Below, piece by piece: positions 49,596-59,182 of a DNA stretch of 64,000 nt. The notes below the pieces were generated by a model that saw only the letters and a program-made list of their open reading frames with translations, was not told the DNA's origin and did no database searches. The position numbers were made by a program, and so were the translations under genes. The stretch comes from Mycobacterium sp. D16Q14 (GTDB taxonomy: Bacteria; Actinomycetota; Actinomycetes; Mycobacteriales; Mycobacteriaceae). Location of the stretch: NCBI GenBank assembly GCA_002013415.1, contig MAEX01000007.1, positions 62,001 to 126,000 on the forward strand. Reading direction: 5' to 3'. The stretch's first letter is position 1, and every line of letters starts with the position of its first letter.

Positions 49596-50315
49596 ATGGT
49601 CCATACTAGCACCGAGCACGAGGTGTTAGCCGTGGTGTTCCAAGTGCGTCACTTCAGTGACACCTCAACCAGCACAAATGGCCCCGCGCGCACGCCCGAG
49701 CTCGCCGTGCTGCTGTGGCAGCGCGCACTCGAACCGCACCACGGCGCATGGGCTCTCCCCGGCGGCCAAGTCCGCCCCGACGAGGACCTCCCCTCCTCCA
49801 TCCGTCGGCAGCTCGCCGAGAAGGTGGACGTGCGTGAGTTGGCACACCTTGAACAGTTGGCCGTGTTTTCCGCGCCGAACCGAGTGCCTGGCCCACGCAC
49901 CATCGCCTCGACGTTTCTCGGGCTCGTCCCCTTCCCCGCCACCCCCGAGCTGCCCGCCGACGCTCAGTGGCACCGTGTGAGCGACCTGCCCGCGATGGCC
50001 TTCGACCACCGCGTGATGGTCGCGCACGCACACACCCGCCTGGTCGCGAAGATGTCCTACACAAACATCGGATTCGCTTTGGCACCACAGCAATTCACGC
50101 TCTCAACGCTCCGCGACATCTACTGCGCGACGCTGGGATATCCCGTCGACGCCACCAACCTTCAACGTGTGCTGGTGCGGCGCGGCGTGCTCACGCCGAC
50201 CGGCACCACCGTGCGATCAGGCCGCAGCGGTGGTCGTCCCGCGGCGCTCTACCGATTCACCGATGACCGGTACCGGGTCACCGACGAGTTTGCTGCGCTA
50301 CGCCCTCCTGGATGA
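49596..50315 (+). CDS. nrtR: Nudix-related transcriptional regulator NrtR
   Basis: 239 residues. An N-terminal Nudix-like domain (EVLAVVFQVRHF, HHGAWALPGGQVRPDEDLPS) has lost the full Nudix box glutamates (SSIRRQLAEKVDVRELAHLE), and a C-terminal winged helix follows (TLRDIYCATLGYPVDATNLQ, RVLVRRGVLTPTG, SGRSGGRPAALYRF). This is the NrtR architecture: it senses ADP-ribose or NAD-related ligands and represses NAD synthesis genes. The ATG at 49596 is chosen over 49584 because the latter lies inside the operator and because homologues start at VHTSTEHEVLAVVFQ. Confidence 0.9.
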   Translation: MVHTSTEHEVLAVVFQVRHFSDTSTSTNGPARTPELAVLLWQRALEPHHGAWALPGGQVRPDEDLPSSIRRQLAEKVDVRELAHLEQLAVFSAPNRVPGPRTIASTFLGLVPFPATPELPADAQWHRVSDLPAMAFDHRVMVAHAHTRLVAKMSYTNIGFALAPQQFTLSTLRDIYCATLGYPVDATNLQRVLVRRGVLTPTGTTVRSGRSGGRPAALYRFTDDRYRVTDEFAALRPPG

Positions 50316-50379
50316 CAGGGCTAGCCCCTTAGAGTCTCCTTAAGGTATGAATGCCGGGGACATTGAAGGGAGCGCAGGC

Positions 50380-51702
50380 ATGGCACCCCACGACCTGGCT
50401 ATATCCGATGACGTCAAGTGGATCGGCGAACCGGCTCATCAGGACATTGAGCGCGGCGTTCGCCCGCTATTGCCCACCGAGGATCCGTTCTACCTCCCGC
50501 CTCTCGGCTTCGAACACGCCGCGCCCGGCACCGTGCTGCGCACCCGGGATGTCGAAATGGCGTTCCTGGGCGTGATCCCCCAGCGATTTACCGCGACGCA
50601 GCTGCTTTACCGCAGCAATGACCTCAATCGGCGCGCCGACGCCGCGGTCACCACGGTGCTCACACCCACCGGCACCGGCCCGGCGGCAACGGTTCCGATC
50701 GTGTCGTATCAATGCGCCATCGACGCCGTCACCGATCGCTGCTTTCCCTCCTACGCCCTGCGGCGGGGCGCACATGCGCTCGGCTCCTTCGCGCAGTTCG
50801 AACTGCTGCTGATCGCGGCGCTCCTTGCCCAGGGCTGGGCCGTGTCCATACCGGATCACGAAGGCGTCGACGGCATCTGGGGAGCCCCGGAGGAACCGGG
50901 ATACCGGACCCTGGACGGACTTCGGGCAGCCCTGAACTGCGACAGACTGGGACTGTCCCGGCAGGCGCCTATCGGGCTATGGGGTTACTCCGGCGGAGGT
51001 CTCGCCACCGCGTGGACGGCGGAGGTCAGCGCGGACTACGCACCCGAGCTCACCATCGCCGGCGCTGTGCTGGGATCCCCCGTGGGGGACCTGGGACACA
51101 CCTTCCGGCGACTCAACGGCGGACTGTTCGCCGCCCTACCCGCCCTGGTTGTCGCCGCTCTGTCGCATGTCTACCCAGGCCTTGAGCGCGTCATCGAGGA
51201 GCACGCAACACCCCAGGGCAAGGCATTTCTCGGACGGCTCGAAGACATGCCGACCTTGCGGGCCATCGTCGCCATGGCCTTCAAGGACATGGATGATCTG
51301 GTGGACCAGCCACTGGACCAGCTCCTCGAGACACTTGAGGTGCAGCACGTCTTCGACAGCATCAAACTCGGCAAGACGGTCCCCACCCCACCCGTCCTGA
51401 TCGTTCAGGCCGTGCACGACCAGATCATTTCGACCTCATGCATCGACGAACTGGCAGACAACTACCGCGGCGGTGGCGCCCACGTCACCTATCACCGCGA
51501 TCTGCTCAACGAGCACCTGCTGCTGCATCCCATGTCCGCACCGATGTCGATGGCATGGCTGGGCGCACGATTCAGCGGCGAGGCACTGCCGACGGCACCG
51601 CGCCGTACGAGCTGGCCGCTGGCCTTCAAACCCTCGACCTACCTCGGCCTGCTCAAGCTCGGCTGGGTGAGCGCCAAGGTCATGGGCGGACGTCCCCTCT
51701 AA
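50380..51702 (+). CDS. Secretory-lipase family (LIP) alpha/beta hydrolase
   Basis: 440 residues. The nucleophile elbow is [16 protein letters not shown], with [21 protein letters not shown] oxyanion region before it and a late His in [16 protein letters not shown]; an Asp candidate is in [11 protein letters not shown]. The family includes fungal secretory lipases and M. tuberculosis Rv1592c, which has the same neighbours (nad genes and NrtR). No convincing signal peptide is visible. The start ATG at 50380 has AAGGGAG 8 bases before it; an ATG at 50347 is the alternative. Confidence 0.87.
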   Translation: MAPHDLAISDDVKWIGEPAHQDIERGVRPLLPTEDPFYLPPLGFEHAAPGTVLRTRDVEMAFLGVIPQRFTATQLLYRSNDLNRRADAAVTTVLTPTGTGPAATVPIVSYQCAIDAVTDRCFPSYALRRGAHALGSFAQFELLLIAALLAQGWAVSIPDHEGVDGIWGAPEEPGYRTLDGLRAALNCDRLGLSRQAPIGLWGYSGGGLATAWTAEVSADYAPELTIAGAVLGSPVGDLGHTFRRLNGGLFAALPALVVAALSHVYPGLERVIEEHATPQGKAFLGRLEDMPTLRAIVAMAFKDMDDLVDQPLDQLLETLEVQHVFDSIKLGKTVPTPPVLIVQAVHDQIISTSCIDELADNYRGGGAHVTYHRDLLNEHLLLHPMSAPMSMAWLGARFSGEALPTAPRRTSWPLAFKPSTYLGLLKLGWVSAKVMGGRPL

Positions 51703-51900
51703 GGACGCTCAGCTGTTCGGCGCGGCGATGGTGGCGTCCACCGCGGCCTTTTTACCTGTCGATGCGACCGATCCGCGTACTCGATGGTGCGCAAGCTGAT
51801 CGCGTTGCTGGCGGGCGCGAAACCGTCAGGGGTGCAGATGATCCGGGCAACCGTGGCCCGAACTGCCTCATGGTGGCCAGATCGCGCACGATGATGCCCC

Positions 51901-52797
51901 ATGACAACACGATGCGACCACAACACGGAGTACATCTTCGGAGACTCCATCACGTCGCTCACCGAAGACGACATCGGGGTGCACGTGACCTTCGAGCAAG
52001 GCCCCGAGCGCCGGTTCGACCTCGTTGTCGGCGCCGATGGCTTGCACTCGAATGTTCGTGGTCTGGCGTTCGGTCCCGAGTCTGGCTGTTCACACTGGCT
52101 GGGTGAATACCTGGCGGTCGCATCGATACCCAACTATCTCGATCTGGCCGACCGCGCGGTGATGTTCTCGAAGGTCGACCGAATGGCAGGCATATACAGC
52201 ACCGCTCAGCTCCCGGATGCTCGGGCGTTCTTCCTCATTCCGTACTCCCGAGCCACTCGACTATCACCACCGGGACATACCGCGGCAGAAGGAACTCTTG
52301 CGGGACGTATACGCCGACTTCGGCTGGGAGGTGCCCCGCATGCTGGCGGAGGTCGACGCGACCGTCACATTCTACATGGACTCCATTACCCAGCTGCGGA
52401 TGACCACCTGGTCGAAGGGCCGCATAACGCTCGTCGGCGACGCCGGATACTGCCCCGGCCCCGCCGTGGGCGGAAGTGCCAGCCTCGCAGTCGTGGGGGC
52501 GTAGGTACTCGCCGGGGAAATCGCGACCGCCGCAGGTGATCACACCCGCGCCTACCCCGCCTGCGAAGCGGCCATGGCGAGCACGTGCACCGCAGCCGCC
52601 GCCTGGCTCTCACCCCGTCGGGCACCCTGGTGCCCAAGAGCCGTGTCGGCCTGTGGACTCTTGTTCACGGCGCACGAATCCTTGGCCATTTGCCATCACC
52701 ACTGGCTCGCATTGCCTCGCGGCTGGTCGCGGCACGCGCGCTCAATATCCACGACACCTTCGCCATCCGTGACTACCAGGGGCTCGTCCGCCCTTAG
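51901..52797 (+). pseudogene. Decayed FAD-dependent monooxygenase
   Basis: Fragments of a TetX/PHBH-type FAD monooxygenase lie in three frames. 51901-52237 gives TEYIFGDSITSLTEDD and FDLVVGADGLHSNVRGLAFG. After a one-base insertion near 52237 the frame shifts to FRTPEPLDYHHRDIPRQKEL and RITLVGDAGYCPGPAVGGSA. A TAG at 52502 interrupts AVVGA/VLAGEIATAAGDHTRA. Near 52590 the frame shifts again to LALTPSGTLVPKSRVGLWTL and ends at 52797. The N-terminal Rossmann GxGxxG part is absent. The 198 bases before it (51703-51900) show no recognisable coding and may be its eroded start. Confidence 0.85.
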
Positions 52798-52954
52798 CAT
52801 ATTAGCCAGGGCCCGGATCGGAAAGCGCGAGAACATCTTTGGAGACGACGGTTGCTGCGTTGCTGCACGACACCGCCTCGTCGGAATGGCCCGTTCACGC
52901 GTGAGTACCCCGTACGCTGACGTCCGGGTCGCTTCGAATCGACAGAGGAGTGAG

Positions 52955-54610
52955 ATGGACCGGACCGCCAATCCCTTGTTCAAGGCGGGTATGGCCGCTA
53001 TCACCGCGACCGCCCTGGTCGTGGCACCAACGGTGGTTCCGCGCACGCCGCAGGCCATCTCATTGCCCGATATCCGATCCGCCTCAGTTCGTCTGAGCTC
53101 GTTCGCATTCCCGCCGCAGACCGGCAAGGCCCCGCTGAGCACATTTGCCGCATTGAAGTTCCCGCTGCCGTCGACCGCCGCCGGGGCGTCCAGCGCGCCG
53201 ATCACCGATCCCTCTCTCTCGGTGAAGCCGCGTGCGGCGGCCCCCCAGCCTCTCACGCCCTCCGCCGCACCGTCTCGGTCCAGTGCGCCCGCGGCGGCGG
53301 CCGCGGGTCCGGCCGTCGCGAACTCCATCACCAACGGCATCGACCAGGCCTACCAGTTCATCCAGTACTGGGTGGACTACGGCGTGGACCTCGCGCAGTG
53401 GGGTGCCGGATTTGTTCCCGTCATCGGCGGACTTGTCAGCGCGCAGATCGGCATCGTCTACGACAACCTCATTCGGCCCATCGCCAACAGCTTTGTCTAT
53501 AACCTCGTCGACCCCATCATCAACGACCCCAGCTTCTCCAACATCGTCAATTCGTTCGGGCGATTCGGTGGTGACATTGTCAACTCCGTCATCAATTTCG
53601 CATGGGCAGAGGCACGCTATTTCCTACCGCCGTTGCCGCCCCTTCCCGGTTTGGCCCTGCAAGCGACAGCGGATGCCGTCGGCACGACCCCCACGTCCGT
53701 TCACGAGGCATTGGCGCCCTTCACCAAGGCGTTCAAGGATGCAGAGGAACATTTCGCGGAGGCACTGGGTCTGACGAAAATCGATCAGAAGCTGACAAGC
53801 CTCGAAAAGACCGGCACCGCACAAGAAACCACTGATGATGCCGCGAAGGACACCATCAAGGGCCCCGCTGTCGATACCAAGGAAGCCAAGGACGTACAGG
53901 GTCCTAAGGAACCGGGCCCTCAGGAAGCTGCCGAGAGCACGACGCCCGCCAAGGACAAGACCGTTGCCGTCGTCGACAAGGAGAAGAAGACGGACGAGAA
54001 ATCCACGTCCAAGAACAAGGAGACCGCGGCGGAAGGCACCAAGGAGTCTCCCAAAGATGCCGCACCCACCCGTACGGTGACCGACGCTCAGGGAACTTCT
54101 GGCGAAGCAGCCAAGGAGACCACGCAGGCGAAAGACACTGAGAGTCCCAAGGATTCGGCGAAGAACGACAAGTCGCCCACCGCGGCGGCGGCCAAGGACC
54201 AGTCGGACAAGCCGGTCAAGCAGAAGGTTCCCACGGCCACCACCACCGAACACGGCACCATCAGCGCACAAGGCACCGTTCGCGGCCCCATTTCGCAGTC
54301 GACCACCGGACAAGCGAGGGCATCCGCGTCGGGTGCCAAGGTCGCAGACAACAAGACATCCGATACCACGTCGACGGACGCCAAGGCCCCCAATACCAAG
54401 ACAAAGGCTTCGGAGACCAAGGGGCCAGAGACCAAGGGTTCGGAGGCGAAGACCTCCGGCACGAAGCCATCCGAATCCAAGAGTTCCGGATCCAAGTCGC
54501 CGAGCACCTCTTCGACACACGACTCGACGAGCAAGTCCTCGGGATCGGGGAACAGCTCGTCCTCATCCGGTGGCGGGAGTTCGAAATCGGGCGGCGGCAG
54601 CCACGATTAG
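52955..54610 (+). CDS. Exported Lys/Ser/Thr-rich low-complexity protein
   Basis: 551 residues from the ATG at 52955, with AGAGGAG 4 bases upstream; the frame continues back through the pseudogene but that is not used. Residues 8-30 are a signal-like hydrophobic stretch (AGMAAITATALVVAPTVVP). Residues 125-245 form a hydrophobic aromatic domain (AYQFIQYWVDYGVDLAQWGA, VIGGLVSAQIGIVYDNLIRP, RYFLPPLPPLPGLALQATAD) similar in feel to C-terminal regions of mycobacterial PE/PPE-like surface proteins. From about residue 290 it is charged and disordered, with runs such as KASETKGPETKGSEAKTSGT and a Ser/Gly-rich end. I do not recognise a family. It is probably envelope-associated. Confidence 0.75.
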   Translation: MDRTANPLFKAGMAAITATALVVAPTVVPRTPQAISLPDIRSASVRLSSFAFPPQTGKAPLSTFAALKFPLPSTAAGASSAPITDPSLSVKPRAAAPQPLTPSAAPSRSSAPAAAAAGPAVANSITNGIDQAYQFIQYWVDYGVDLAQWGAGFVPVIGGLVSAQIGIVYDNLIRPIANSFVYNLVDPIINDPSFSNIVNSFGRFGGDIVNSVINFAWAEARYFLPPLPPLPGLALQATADAVGTTPTSVHEALAPFTKAFKDAEEHFAEALGLTKIDQKLTSLEKTGTAQETTDDAAKDTIKGPAVDTKEAKDVQGPKEPGPQEAAESTTPAKDKTVAVVDKEKKTDEKSTSKNKETAAEGTKESPKDAAPTRTVTDAQGTSGEAAKETTQAKDTESPKDSAKNDKSPTAAAAKDQSDKPVKQKVPTATTTEHGTISAQGTVRGPISQSTTGQARASASGAKVADNKTSDTTSTDAKAPNTKTKASETKGPETKGSEAKTSGTKPSESKSSGSKSPSTSSTHDSTSKSSGSGNSSSSSGGGSSKSGGGSHD

Positions 54611-55527
54611 GCGTCGCGCGTCTCGCCACCGTTGACGGCGGTCGGTGAGAAATGCTGGAGCAAGAAATCGTTCAGGCGACGGGTGGGCGCCGCGCGGGTG
54701 GTGGTGCCCCAGGCGAGGGCAATGGAACGGTGCTGGCCTCCGCCTGCGAGCGGAATTTCGCGGATACCGGGCGGCGTGCGGTCATCATGAGGCAGGAGTG
54801 CAATGCCAAGCCCGCGGCTGATGAGTTCGCGGATCGTGCCGAACTCGGTGACTTCGATGGCGATGTTTGGGGTGTATCCCGCTTCGCGGCACCACGTCTC
54901 GGTGAGCTGCCGGAGGTTGTAGCTGGGCGGGTTGGCGATGAACGTCTCGCCGGCCAGCTCGTCCAGATGTAGTTCGGCCGCCGCGGCGAGCCGGTGGTGC
55001 GCGGGGACCGCGACCTGAATCTGTTGGATACCGATCGTGGTGTGGTGCAGGCGCTCTGGCGCGGGGATCACTACGGCAAGGTCGAGATGGCCGGTCATCA
55101 GCTCTGCGCCGAGTTGCGATCCGTGCGCCTGCTTGAGGAGCACCCGGATGCCCGGGTTCCGATGACGGAAGGCGGCGAGCAGATCTGGGATATGACCCGA
55201 GCCCATGGTGAGCGGGAATCCGAAACGTACCGTGCCGTGCTCTGGGTCCGCGTCGCCGGTGAGCTCCGCGAGTGTGCGATCGAGCTCGGCGAGAGGTTCA
55301 CGCGCGCGGGCAGCCAGTCGTCGCGCCTCAGGAGTCAGCCGCACCGTCCTACCGTCGTGAATGAGCAGTGGCACCCCGAGCGCCGACTGCAGCGCGTGAA
55401 TCCGTCGGCTCATCGACGACTGCGGAATGTCCAGCGCGAGAGCGGCCTGCGTCATGTGTCCGTCGTGGGCGGACAGTTCCACCAGAGCCCGCAGTTGGGG
55501 AGCCAGCTGGGACGTCCATCGATCCAT
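54607..55527 (-). CDS. LysR-family transcriptional regulator
   Basis: 306 residues. N-terminal helix-turn-helix LRALVELSAHDGHMTQAALA, LDIPQSSMSRRIHALQSALG and GVPLLIHDGRTVRLTPEARR, then the effector domain (GTVRFGFPLTMGSGHIPDLL, LDLAVVIPAPERLHHT). It is divergent from mqo across a perfect palindrome, so it is the likely regulator of malate:quinone oxidoreductase. I chose the ATG at 55527 (MDRWTSQLAPQL); the 55548 alternative overlaps the operator. The stop overlaps the previous gene tail by 4 bases. Confidence 0.9.
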   Translation of the reverse strand: MDRWTSQLAPQLRALVELSAHDGHMTQAALALDIPQSSMSRRIHALQSALGVPLLIHDGRTVRLTPEARRLAARAREPLAELDRTLAELTGDADPEHGTVRFGFPLTMGSGHIPDLLAAFRHRNPGIRVLLKQAHGSQLGAELMTGHLDLAVVIPAPERLHHTTIGIQQIQVAVPAHHRLAAAAELHLDELAGETFIANPPSYNLRQLTETWCREAGYTPNIAIEVTEFGTIRELISRGLGIALLPHDDRTPPGIREIPLAGGGQHRSIALAWGTTTRAAPTRRLNDFLLQHFSPTAVNGGETRDA

Positions 55528-55542
55528 TATCGGATGGTACTC

Positions 55543-55578
55543 CCGCAATCATTCATTGGACGGAATGAATGATTGCGG
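55543..55578. promoter_or_regulatory. Perfect 15-bp inverted repeat operator between lysR and mqo
   Basis: CCGCAATCATTCATT (55543-55557) and AATGAATGATTGCGG (55564-55578) are exact reverse complements with a 6-base spacer GGACGG. Nested inside are further ATTCAT/ATGAAT repeats. The length and symmetry, between a LysR gene and its divergent neighbour, are what a LysR recognition site looks like. The mqo start codon is 16 bases away, so binding would also affect its promoter or leader. Confidence 0.85.
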
Positions 55579-55593
55579 CGGATGGTGGACCAT

Positions 55594-57090
55594 ATGAGCA
55601 CATTCTCGAGCACGCCAGTCCCCTCCCATGACGATGCCGACGTGGTGCTGATTGGCGGCGGCATCATGTCCGCGACCTTGGGTTCGATGTTGTCGGTCCT
55701 GGAACCTGACTGGCGAATTGTGTTGCTGGAGCGGGCCGCTGCGCTCGCCAGCGAGAGCAGCGATGCCTGGAACAACGCCGGTACCGGGCACAGCGGATTC
55801 TGCGAACTCAACTACATGCCAGACCCCGGGGACGCCACGAAGCCCGCGGCGATAGCTCGCCAGTTCCACCTGAGCCGTCAATGGTGGTCCTACCTCGCCG
55901 ACAACGGGCTGCTGCAACCCGCTGCGTTCATTCACGCCGCCGGGCACATGGACGTCGTGTTCGGTCAGCGCGATATCGACTATCTACGGCGTCGCTACGA
56001 AACGCTGTCTACAGAGCCGATGTTCGCCGGAATGCGGTTCAGCGATGCCCCCGGCACCATCGAGTGCTGGGCACCGCTGGTAATGCGCGGCCGCACGCCC
56101 GATGAGCCCGTCGCCGCCACCCTGCACCCCGACGGAACAGATATCGATTTCGGCGCCCTCACCCATGCGCTGACGCGCATCGTCACCGAACACAGTGGTC
56201 AGATCCGCCTCGGCCATGAGGTGCGCACGCTCAACCAAACCAGCGACGGATCATGGATAGTGGGCGGGGCAAATCCCCATGGCCACTTCACCATACGAGC
56301 GCGCAGCGTGTTCGTCGGCGCCGGCGGCCACGCACTGCGGCTGCTGCAACGCGCGCGCCTTCCCGAGGTGCGTGGCTACGCGGTCCTGCCCGTCGGCGCA
56401 GCCTTCCTGCGGTGCGGGAATCCGGGAGTAGCCGATCAGCACGCGACCAAGGTATACGGCCAAGCGCCCGTGGGTGCGCCACCGATGTCGGTACCGCATC
56501 TGGACAAACGCCTGGTTCGCGGTCGGCCATACCTCATGTTCGGACCGTATGCGACCTTCAGCACCAAGCTGCTCAAACATGGCCGGTGGGTGGACTTCTT
56601 CACCACGGTGCGGTGGCACAACGTACACGTGATCGCGGCCGCGCTCATCCAGAACCTCGCGCTCATCAGATACCTGATCACCCAGGTGATAGCGGGCCCG
56701 CGACAACGCTTTTCGCAGCTGCGCCGGTACTACCCCGCCGCCAGGCCCGGCGATTGGGAACTTGTCCCCGCAGGTCAACGAGCGCAACTCATTACGCCCG
56801 ACCGTCGACGCGTGGGCGTGCTTCAGCACGGCACCGAACTCGTGGTCAGTGCGGACGGCACCATCGCGGGGCTACTCGGCGCCTCTCCGGGTGCGTCCAC
56901 CGCAGTCCCGATCATGCTCGACGCCCTCCAACGCTGCTTTCCCGAGCGATGGCACACCTCGTGGCAGACAACGATGGTCGGCGCGATTCCCGGCGCCGGG
57001 GACGTCAGCTGGGATCACGCGGCGGTGGCGAGCTCCGTGCGGGTGACCGCGTGCTCGCTGAGGCTCGAGGAGGCTACGCCGTCGAACTAG
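55594..57090 (+). CDS. mqo: Malate:quinone oxidoreductase
   Basis: 498 residues, peripheral membrane FAD enzyme oxidising malate to oxaloacetate with quinone. DADVVLIGGGIMSATLGSML is the FAD site; SDAWNNAGTGHSGFCELNYM, KPAAIARQFHLSRQWWSYLA, GRPYLMFGPYATFSTKLLKH and LLGASPGASTAVPIMLDALQ are Mqo blocks. The ATG at 55594 (MSTFSSTPVPSHDD) is preferred; ATGs at 55582 and 55573 are alternatives. It converges on the DUF2567 gene with a 17-base overlap. Confidence 0.94.
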   Translation: MSTFSSTPVPSHDDADVVLIGGGIMSATLGSMLSVLEPDWRIVLLERAAALASESSDAWNNAGTGHSGFCELNYMPDPGDATKPAAIARQFHLSRQWWSYLADNGLLQPAAFIHAAGHMDVVFGQRDIDYLRRRYETLSTEPMFAGMRFSDAPGTIECWAPLVMRGRTPDEPVAATLHPDGTDIDFGALTHALTRIVTEHSGQIRLGHEVRTLNQTSDGSWIVGGANPHGHFTIRARSVFVGAGGHALRLLQRARLPEVRGYAVLPVGAAFLRCGNPGVADQHATKVYGQAPVGAPPMSVPHLDKRLVRGRPYLMFGPYATFSTKLLKHGRWVDFFTTVRWHNVHVIAAALIQNLALIRYLITQVIAGPRQRFSQLRRYYPAARPGDWELVPAGQRAQLITPDRRRVGVLQHGTELVVSADGTIAGLLGASPGASTAVPIMLDALQRCFPERWHTSWQTTMVGAIPGAGDVSWDHAAVASSVRVTACSLRLEEATPSN

Positions 57091-57823
57091 CGCCTTCCAC
57101 GGGCGGAACGGTCGCGGGTGCCCGGTAGACGGGGACCTTCACCGGCGGCCAGGCATCGAGATCATCACGGGCACAGGCGACTACACAGAACATGTACGTG
57201 ACCGCCGCCAGACACGGCGCCAGCGCGAGCGTGACCGCGATCTGTGCCGTCGTGTGACCGTAGAACACCGCGGGCGCCTCGACGACATACTTGATGCGAT
57301 GCCCCTCTTCGAGCCGAGCACCCGCGATATCCAGTACGCCATAACGCAACCGGACCAGCGCGGCTCCGACACCCGCCGCCACCTCCGAGCCCGCAAGGGC
57401 ACCTAAGGTGAGCGCGCCCACCATCATCGGGCCACGGTGTGAACGCCATTGCCAGGCCGCGGCAGACACGATCACCGCGACCACCGTGGCCATCCCCATC
57501 AGCATGGTGGTCGCGATGAAGTAGTTGTCGGCCTCATTGCCCAGGTGCACAAACACCCGGCCGTTATCGCGCGTATCGGCGATGGCTCCGTGCACACCCG
57601 GAGCGATGACGCTCCACAACGCTCCCACCAACGCCCCGGCGGCAGTGAGCCCGCCGAGCACGATCGCGGCCGCGCGAAGATGCGAAAAGCGCGGCGGTGC
57701 CACCTGATCCACGATATGCGAGGTGGCAGTCACGGGCGTCAACGGCTCGTCACTTGTGCTCATCGGAACCAACGGCTCTTCGCTCGCGCTCATCGGCACC
57801 GATGGCTCTTCGCTGGCGCTCAT
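57074..57823 (-). CDS. DUF2567 membrane protein with N-terminal decapeptide repeats
   Basis: 249 residues from the ATG at 57823, which overlaps the bsaP stop (ATGA); the frame to 57928 is a shadow. Four helices: [60 protein letters not shown] and [20 protein letters not shown]. This is the DUF2567 pattern seen in Rv1591, which also sits by bioB. The first 30 residues are three tandem decapeptides ([30 protein letters not shown]) in front of the conserved part. The function is unknown. Confidence 0.82.
   Translation of the reverse strand: MSASEEPSVPMSASEEPLVPMSTSDEPLTPVTATSHIVDQVAPPRFSHLRAAAIVLGGLTAAGALVGALWSVIAPGVHGAIADTRDNGRVFVHLGNEADNYFIATTMLMGMATVVAVIVSAAAWQWRSHRGPMMVGALTLGALAGSEVAAGVGAALVRLRYGVLDIAGARLEEGHRIKYVVEAPAVFYGHTTAQIAVTLALAPCLAAVTYMFCVVACARDDLDAWPPVKVPVYRAPATVPPVEGASSTA
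57734..57823 (-). repeat. Three 30-bp tandem repeats in DUF2567 gene
   Basis: Minus strand 57823-57794, 57793-57764 and 57763-57734 encode [20 protein letters not shown] and [11 protein letters not shown] partial fourth (VTATS) follows. Each unit begins with a potential ATG start, so translation could initiate at any of three in-frame positions. Copy number may vary between strains like a minisatellite. Confidence 0.85.
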
Positions 57824-58068
57824 CGCTGCTCGAGCTGCTTGGAGTCCGCCTCGCCGTGTCGGGAGCATTTGGCGTGCCAGCCGTCCGGGCGCACCTGCAC
57901 GATCATCCGCCGCCCGCATGCCGCACAAAACCGCGGTGGCTCCAACCCAAGCTGTGCCGCCGTCGGCACAAACAGTCCAGTCGACCCGTCCATTGATTCG
58001 CCGGTGTACACGTTGTACTTACCGGCGGCTACCGGTTCTGTACCCATCACGTACAGGCTATTGGTCAC
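57820..58068 (-). CDS. bsaP: Biotin synthase auxiliary protein BsaP
   Basis: 82 residues. [20 protein letters not shown] and [20 protein letters not shown] followed by [17 protein letters not shown] give a small cysteine-bearing module (CAAC plus one further Cys). Known family: the actinobacterial protein encoded beside bioB (Rv1590 in M. tuberculosis) that biotin synthase needs for activity, probably by supporting its iron-sulfur cluster. The GTG at 58068 overlaps the bioB stop; an ATG at 58047 is also possible. The coupling with bioB fits 1:1 production. Confidence 0.85.
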   Translation of the reverse strand: MTNSLYVMGTEPVAAGKYNVYTGESMDGSTGLFVPTAAQLGLEPPRFCAACGRRMIVQVRPDGWHAKCSRHGEADSKQLEQR

Positions 58069-59099
58069 AGGCTGCTGTTGAGTGCCTTGATCGGCATCTG
58101 CAGATCGACGAGCAGTTCCAGGTCCGCCTCGGCCGGACGGCCCAGTGTCGTCAGGTAGTTGCCGACGATGACGGCATTGATACCGCCCAGAATGCCCTGC
58201 TTGGCACCCAGATCACCCAGGGTGATCTCCCGTCCGCCGGCGAAGCGCAACATCGTGCGCGGCAGCGCGAGACGGAATGCAGCCACGGCACGCAGTGCGT
58301 CCGCGGCGGGGAGCACCTCGAGGTCGCCGAAGGGCGTCCCGGGGCGCGGGTTCAGGAAGTTCAGCGGAACCTCATCGGGTTCCAGCTCGGCCAGGTTCGC
58401 GGCGAATTCGGCGCGCTGCTCCAGCGTCTCGCCCATGCCGAGGATGCCGCCGCAGCAGACCTCCATGCCCGCCTCGCGAACCATCCTGAGGGTGTCCCAA
58501 CGCTCCTCCCAGCTGTGCGTGGTCACCACATTTGGGAAATGCGACTTGGCGGTTTCGAGGTTGTGGTTGTACCGGTGCACACCCATCGCCGAGAGACGGT
58601 CGACCTGCTCCTGGGTCAGCATGCCCAGCGAGCAGGCGATCTGAATGTCGACCTCATTGCGGATGGCCTCGATACCGGCCGCGACCTGAGCAAGCAGGCG
58701 CTCGTCGGGACCGCGAACGGCCGCCACGATGCAGAACTCGGTGGCACCGGACTTCGCGGTCTGTTTGGCGGCCTCGACCAGGCTCGGGATATCGAGCCAG
58801 GCGCTGCGCACAGGGGACGCGAACAGACCGGACTGTGAACAGAAATGGCAGTCCTCGGGGCAGCCACCGGTCTTGAGGCTGATGATGCCCTCGACCTCGA
58901 CCTCCGGGCCGCACCACTGCATCCGAACCTCGTGCGCGAGCGCCAGCAGCTCTTCCAGGCGGTCGTCGGGGAGCTGAAGCACCCGCAGCACCTGATCCTG
59001 GGTGAGACCTACCCCCTGCTCGAGCACCTGCTCGCGGGCGATGGCCAGTACGTCGCGATCGGTGTCGCCCGCGGTGGTTGCTTCGGCTGCCTGAGTCAC
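58065..59099 (-). CDS. bioB: Biotin synthase
   Basis: 344 residues, radical SAM enzyme inserting sulfur into dethiobiotin. The SAM-cluster cysteines are in [20 protein letters not shown] (CxxxCxxC). Further blocks are [60 protein letters not shown] and [20 protein letters not shown]. The GTG at 59099 has AGGAG upstream. A BioQ-type palindrome lies 54 bases upstream, shared with the divergent TetR gene. Confidence 0.97.
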   Translation of the reverse strand: MTQAAEATTAGDTDRDVLAIAREQVLEQGVGLTQDQVLRVLQLPDDRLEELLALAHEVRMQWCGPEVEVEGIISLKTGGCPEDCHFCSQSGLFASPVRSAWLDIPSLVEAAKQTAKSGATEFCIVAAVRGPDERLLAQVAAGIEAIRNEVDIQIACSLGMLTQEQVDRLSAMGVHRYNHNLETAKSHFPNVVTTHSWEERWDTLRMVREAGMEVCCGGILGMGETLEQRAEFAANLAELEPDEVPLNFLNPRPGTPFGDLEVLPAADALRAVAAFRLALPRTMLRFAGGREITLGDLGAKQGILGGINAVIVGNYLTTLGRPAEADLELLVDLQMPIKALNSSL

Positions 59100-59152
59100 G
59101 CAGCACTCCTCACAGTGTCTTGTCTTTGTGTCTAGTCTCTGACGGTCCCAAT

Positions 59153-59169
59153 CCTGAACGGTGTTCAGG
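59153..59169. promoter_or_regulatory. BioQ-type operator between bioB and the TetR gene
   Basis: CCTGAAC-GGT-GTTCAGG is an inverted repeat with 7-bp arms, identical over 21 bases (including the flanking TTAG) to the site before bioF. TGAAC-N3-GTTCA is the pattern recognised by BioQ regulators in corynebacteria and mycobacteria. A TAGAGT hexamer at 59171-59176 follows toward the TetR gene. Confidence 0.8.
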
Positions 59170-59182
59170 TTAGAGTATTGCC

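Noticed and set aside
57734..57823. DUF2567 repeats as further copies of the trpB/bioF element
   Set aside because: There is some resemblance (GATGAGC...GCGAAGA) but in the opposite orientation to the gene, with a 30-base rather than 33-base unit and a different peptide; treated as independent.
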